From UBA668 sp043721915 (GTDB lineage Bacteria; Actinomycetota; Acidimicrobiia; Acidimicrobiales; Ilumatobacteraceae): a stretch of DNA of 42,745 nt. The number at the start of each line of letters is the position of its first letter. The stretch's first letter is position 1. Below, one piece after another: positions 39,150 to 42,745 of the stretch. The translations under genes were made by a program, and so were the position numbers. Under the pieces are notes generated by a model. It saw only the letters and a program-made list of their open reading frames with translations. It made no database searches and was not told the DNA's origin. Location of the stretch: the NCBI GenBank assembly GCA_043721915.1, contig JAYSPV010000108.1, forward strand, positions 1 through 42,745, given 5' to 3'.

Positions 39150-40181
39150 TCAACGCAACAGCGAATAGTCGGTGGTGTCGATGGCCGGTTGATGGCCGAG
39201 GCTGTAGGCGAACAGCGTGGCGTCGGCAGCCGGGTGCGGGCCACGGACAGTGCGCCGTCGCCGCAACGCCCATGGGGCGAGGCGCACGGCACCGAGCGCA
39301 GCACGAATCCGCGCCACGCGGTACGGACCCCGAACGGTGCCCTTGGCGTGTTCGACCAGCCAGCGGGCACCAGCAGCCGACGCTCCGCGCCACGACAACG
39401 TTGCGAGTGCCATCACCAATCGGTTGCGCTGCACCAGTGCGAACCGAGCGTCCTCTCCGAGGGTCCGCGTCGACAGGGCGTGACGATGCACCGCGAGTGC
39501 AGCGGGCGCAGCCACGCTGGTGTAGCCGCGATGGCGGGCTCGGATGTTCCACTCGACGTCTTCGTAGTACAGGAAGTAGCGGGTGGCGAGCGGGCCGACG
39601 GCTGCATCGCCGAATGCTCCGGGTCGGAACAGCGCTGCCGAGAACGACGGCCCGAGGATGTCGATCGGCGTCATCTCGAACTCGTCGCGCCCGCGGCCCT
39701 GGTACGCATTGAATCCGTCCCCACTGGGGCGAAGCACCACGCCCATCGAGTCGATCCGGGTGGGCTGTTCGTGGTGCACGACCATCGGTGCCACAGAGAC
39801 GCACGACGACCCGCTCGCTGCCAGCACCAGCAGGCAGTGCCCGATCGCGGTCGGTTCGACGCGGGCGTCGTCGTTCATCAAGAACACCGCGTCTTCAGCG
39901 GGTACGAGCGCCAGGCCGGAGTTCACGGCAGCGCCGAAACCTTCGTTGTGAGTGGTTCGGATCGCGGTAGCGCCGATCGTGGAGCACATTTCTTCGACCA
40001 TCGGCCAACCCGTGTCGTCGCCGTTGTAGACCACGATCAGACGCAGCGTGACACCTGTGGAGGCCTTCAACGAGGCGAGGGCCTCGGTTGTGGCGTCGAG
40101 GTTCACACGGTGGACGACAACGATCGCGGTGACCGGCGTGACTGGCGAAACGCTCGCAGTCGCCGGCTCAGGCGCTGGCAT
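39150..40181 (-). CDS. GT2 glycosyltransferase (rhamnosyltransferase-like)
   Basis: 343 aa. GT-A fold: VTAIVVVHRVNLDATTEALASL, RLIVVYNGDD, THNEGFGAAVNSGLALVPAEDAVFLMNDDARVEP with the DD metal site, GPSFSAALFRPGAFGDAAVG and FLYYEDVEWNIRARHRGY with the catalytic-base region (ED), as in WbbL-type rhamnosyl- or galactofuranosyltransferases. Overlaps galE by 14 nt and follows it, so it probably builds a glycan using galE's product or a related sugar. Confidence 0.9.
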   Translation of the reverse strand: MPAPEPATASVSPVTPVTAIVVVHRVNLDATTEALASLKASTGVTLRLIVVYNGDDTGWPMVEEMCSTIGATAIRTTHNEGFGAAVNSGLALVPAEDAVFLMNDDARVEPTAIGHCLLVLAASGSSCVSVAPMVVHHEQPTRIDSMGVVLRPSGDGFNAYQGRGRDEFEMTPIDILGPSFSAALFRPGAFGDAAVGPLATRYFLYYEDVEWNIRARHRGYTSVAAPAALAVHRHALSTRTLGEDARFALVQRNRLVMALATLSWRGASAAGARWLVEHAKGTVRGPYRVARIRAALGAVRLAPWALRRRRTVRGPHPAADATLFAYSLGHQPAIDTTDYSLLR

Positions 40182-41169
40182 CGTGTCGCGAGGGATAGCC
40201 GTCGACGTGAGTGCTGTGCCAGCGCCATGCCGACTCGATGATCTCGTCGAGCCCGTGAACCGGTTGCCAGTCCAGCGTGGCCCTCACGCGCGTCGGGTCG
40301 GCAAACACCGAGATCGGGTCGCCCTCTCGGCGAGCGACGATCTCGTAGGGCACTGGCCGGCCCGAGATGCGCTCCGTCGCGTTGATGACGTCGAGCACAG
40401 AGCTCCCGGTACCTGTGCCGACGTTGAGCGCGACCGACGGGCCGCCATCGAGCAGGTGACGCAGCGAACGCAGGTGGGCATCGGCCAGATCCTCTACGTG
40501 GATGTAGTCGCGAATGCACGTTCCGTCGGGTGTGGGGTAGTCGTCACCGAAGATCTGCACCGCGCCGCGCCGCCCGAGCGTGGCCTTCATCACGAGCGGG
40601 ATCAGGTTCAGCGATGCCGCCCAGTCCTCGCCGATCACGTTGTCGCTGCTGGCGCCAGCCGCGTTGAAGTAGCGCAGGCTCGCCGAGCGGATGCCGTGGG
40701 TCGTTTCCATCCAGCTCAAGACTCGTTCGCTCATCGCCTTCGTCTCGGCGTACACGCTCTCGGGCTGGATCGGGGAGTCCTCTGCCACCGGGACGATGGC
40801 CGGAGTGCCGTAGACCGAGCATGACGAGGAGAAGACGACTGCGCGGGCGCCCTCCGCCGCGGCGGCCTCCACGAGGGCTGCCGTACCAGCGACGTTGTTG
40901 CGGAAGTAGTGCGCCGGCTGCTGCATGGATTCGCCGACGTTCTTGTAGGCGGCGAAGTGGATGACCCCTGTGACCTGGTGTTCGCGACACACTGCGCGGA
41001 CGAGCGAGGTGTCGGCGATGTCACCGACGACGAGCGGGGTGTCGAGCACGGCCTCTCGCGCTCCGAACTCGAGGTTGTCGAACGCGACGACCTCGAAGCC
41101 AGCGGTGCGTAGGGCCCGGATGGTGTGTGAACCGATGTAGCCGGCGCCGCCGGTGACGAGCACGCTCAT
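40168..41169 (-). CDS. galE: UDP-glucose 4-epimerase
   Basis: 333 aa extended SDR enzyme interconverting UDP-glucose and UDP-galactose. NAD motif GGAGYIGSH (7-15), catalytic Ser in FSSSCSVYG, Y140 and K144 (SVYAETK), RYFNAAGA, and GDDYPTPDGTCIRDYIHVEDLADAH, typical of GalE. ATG overlaps the upstream glycosyltransferase stop by ATGA. Confidence 0.94.
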   Translation of the reverse strand: MSVLVTGGAGYIGSHTIRALRTAGFEVVAFDNLEFGAREAVLDTPLVVGDIADTSLVRAVCREHQVTGVIHFAAYKNVGESMQQPAHYFRNNVAGTAALVEAAAAEGARAVVFSSSCSVYGTPAIVPVAEDSPIQPESVYAETKAMSERVLSWMETTHGIRSASLRYFNAAGASSDNVIGEDWAASLNLIPLVMKATLGRRGAVQIFGDDYPTPDGTCIRDYIHVEDLADAHLRSLRHLLDGGPSVALNVGTGTGSSVLDVINATERISGRPVPYEIVARREGDPISVFADPTRVRATLDWQPVHGLDEIIESAWRWHSTHVDGYPSRHDASA

Positions 41170-42745
41170 GCGACGACTCCGTTGTTGGTGAAGGAAGCGG
41201 AAGGGGCCGTGTAGGACACGACTTCGACGTGGTCGAGCCGCCCGGACATCAGCAACGGACAGCGCTCGGCGAGCGCGGCGAACGACGGGACCTGCGACAC
41301 GTTGGACAGGGCCACCATCGACGTGGCGCTGCGCCGGTAGCGGGCTACGAAGTTGGGTATCTGGCGGCCGTGACGGCCGGCCTCGGCCATTCGGCACCAC
41401 AGGTCGTAGTCCTCCCAGCCGTACAGACGGCGGTCGGTGGTGTAGCCCTCCATCTCACGCAGCACGCTGGCGCGGATCATTGCCATCGCATCGATGTAGT
41501 TGCCGTTGCGGAGACGCTTGGGTTGCCATGGCCACATCCCCATCGTGGCCACGGGACCGTCTTGTGTGAACGCTTCCAGCATCCCGTACGAGAACGCGGC
41601 GGCGGTATCGGCTTCCAGCGCCCGGATCAGCCTCGGGAATGCGCCGGGGAAGATCTCGTTGTCGGCATCGAGTACGAACAGGAACTCACCCGTGGCCGCC
41701 GCGACCGCCGTGTTGCGGGCGTAGGGCAGGCCCTGGTTGACGCGGTGGCCGATCAGGCGGGCTCGCACCCACGGGTGCGCATGGATCCAGTCAGTGACTG
41801 TCTGGCGAGAGTCGTCGGTGGAACCGTCGTCGACGACCACCAACTCGTACGACACGTCACCGGCAGCGCCGATGGTGGATTCGAGTGCGGCCCCGACGTA
41901 CTCCGAGTGGTTGTAGAGCGCCATGACCACCGAGACCGTTGGGGCGGTCGTTGCCAACTGGTGGGCGACAGAGACGGCGACCTCGGTGGTGTGCGGCCCA
42001 TCCAGTGCATGTGGATCCAGCACCGTGCGCTGAATGGCGGAGAGCTGTCGGCGCACGCCCTGCATCTCCAGGCGAAGCTCGCGCAGTTGTTGTCGCATGA
42101 TCGACTCCGGACTGTGCTCGTCGATGACGAGCAATCCGTCGTACGGGTGTGGGTGCGGTGCGCGACGGGTGAACGGCGGCAATGCCCTCGGGAGCGGCCG
42201 GTCGGTCAGCGTGCGGGCGACGGCCACGAGCTGCTCCAGCGAGCGGCTGAACGGGTGGCGGCGCAGCTCTTCGTAGGCTGCGATGCGCACCTGCTGCAGG
42301 CGTTCCGTGTCGTCGAGGACGCTGTTCAGCACGTACGGCAGAGCATCGGGAGCTGCCGAGATGAAATGGGTGCCGGCCACGAACGGCGCCGTTGCCAGCG
42401 AGGGTTCGCTGAGCACCGGCACGCCGCAGTGGAAGGCTTCGATGAAACGCAACCACTCGAAGTACGGCTCGTCGCTGCGATGGATGTTGAGCAGCAGCCG
42501 GCTGTCGGCGAGCAGTGCCCGCTTCTCCTCCCCACCGATGAACGTGGCGCTGCTGCCACGGTTCGGCGCCAGGTTGTCGGAAACGATCAGCCGCGCGGAG
42601 CGCTGGCTGAGCACGGGTGCGCAGCTGGCCAGCAGTCGCTGCCGGCGCGGTTCGTCGCTGCCCATGTACAGCACGTCGAGGGACGGATCGACACCATGGT
42701 GGAAGTGATCCCAACGTGACGTGTAGCCGAAGGGCAGGTGGCGTG
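41166..42745 (-). CDS. Two-domain glycosyltransferase (partial, runs off the right edge)
   Basis: The open frame continues to the window end without a start, so the N-terminus is missing; 525 codons are visible. The first part is the C-terminal half of a GT-B-like domain (LLNIHRSDEPYFEWLRFIEAFHCGVPVLSEP with the conserved Glu). A linker with a possible coiled coil (SIMRQQLRELRLEMQGVRRQLSAIQ) leads to a GT2 domain: VSVVMALYNHSEYVGAALES, LVVVDDGSTDDS, GEFLFVLDADNEIFPGAFP and YGWEDYDLWCRMAEAGRHG. Fused, likely acts in surface polysaccharide assembly with galE and the GT2 gene that follow. Confidence 0.88.
   Translation of the reverse strand, partial: RHLPFGYTSRWDHFHHGVDPSLDVLYMGSDEPRRQRLLASCAPVLSQRSARLIVSDNLAPNRGSSATFIGGEEKRALLADSRLLLNIHRSDEPYFEWLRFIEAFHCGVPVLSEPSLATAPFVAGTHFISAAPDALPYVLNSVLDDTERLQQVRIAAYEELRRHPFSRSLEQLVAVARTLTDRPLPRALPPFTRRAPHPHPYDGLLVIDEHSPESIMRQQLRELRLEMQGVRRQLSAIQRTVLDPHALDGPHTTEVAVSVAHQLATTAPTVSVVMALYNHSEYVGAALESTIGAAGDVSYELVVVDDGSTDDSRQTVTDWIHAHPWVRARLIGHRVNQGLPYARNTAVAAATGEFLFVLDADNEIFPGAFPRLIRALEADTAAAFSYGMLEAFTQDGPVATMGMWPWQPKRLRNGNYIDAMAMIRASVLREMEGYTTDRRLYGWEDYDLWCRMAEAGRHGRQIPNFVARYRRSATSMVALSNVSQVPSFAALAERCPLLMSGRLDHVEVVSYTAPSASFTNNGVVA

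Noticed and set aside
41229..42719. 496-codon open frame on the + strand opposite the two-domain glycosyltransferase
   Set aside because: No recognisable domain; the minus strand carries clear GT2 motifs in the same bases.
1..42745. CRISPR arrays, tRNA and rRNA genes
   Set aside because: No regularly spaced repeat-spacer pattern, no cloverleaf-like segment with a GTTC(G/A)A arm in the right context and no rRNA sequence was seen.

Overview
The window is high-GC DNA with short intergenic gaps. Its gene content points to an actinobacterium, most likely of the class Acidimicrobiia (Ilumatobacter-like, aquatic): F420-type oxidoreductase families, a SUF iron-sulfur system, a heliorhodopsin, an M24 protein resembling the DMSP lyase DddP, and many small lipoproteins. 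This placement is inference from content; no rRNA or tRNA gene is present. A striking property is that most first genes carry a -10 hexamer of the form TAnnnT only 6 to 8 nt before the start codon, so much of the region is probably expressed as leaderless mRNA.

Layout. 1-5 kb: the end of one SUF locus (Rieske-type ferredoxin end, sufC copy 1), facing a P-type ATPase / zinc-ribbon / HtpX operon. 5-14 kb: an unstable accessory stretch. An intact ybaK-type deacylase gene is followed by three degraded copies of its 3' end spaced between an LLM oxidoreductase, a PPOX protein, a MarR regulator, a DUF3703 protein and the DddP-like protein. Beyond these, an isochorismatase-family gene is split by a 3.3-kb element bounded by 73-bp inverted repeats that carries a large lipoprotein gene. 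14-20 kb: DUF4287/DUF1801 protein, heliorhodopsin, DUF2889 protein, then a second SUF operon read leftward (sufC copy 2, sufS, sufU, nucleoside hydrolase, with stop/start overlaps at two junctions) that has a palindrome over its promoter. 20-23.5 kb: PLP decarboxylase, fatty acid desaturase, MBL hydrolase.

23.4-28.6 kb: a tandem duplication of about 2.1 kb covering the start of the MBL gene, a GT-C glycosyltransferase and the first third of a divergent amidase. The left unit kept the glycosyltransferase and the right unit kept the amidase; the other copies are pseudogenes. 28.7-34 kb: two paralogous secreted CAP-domain proteins around a PAQR/hemolysin III membrane protein and an ASCH protein, then a lipoprotein, a Phd/VapC toxin-antitoxin pair and an acyl-CoA dehydrogenase. 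34-42.7 kb: a surface-glycan region with five glycosyltransferases (one running off the right edge), a UDP-glucose 4-epimerase, an alpha/beta hydrolase and two unknown small proteins.

No CRISPR array, tRNA, rRNA, integrase or recognisable intact transposase was seen. The observations most worth checking are the serial ybaK 3'-end copies, the 73-bp inverted-repeat element, the tandem duplication, the DddP-like protein, the palindrome over the second SUF promoter, and the near-universal leaderless promoter geometry.
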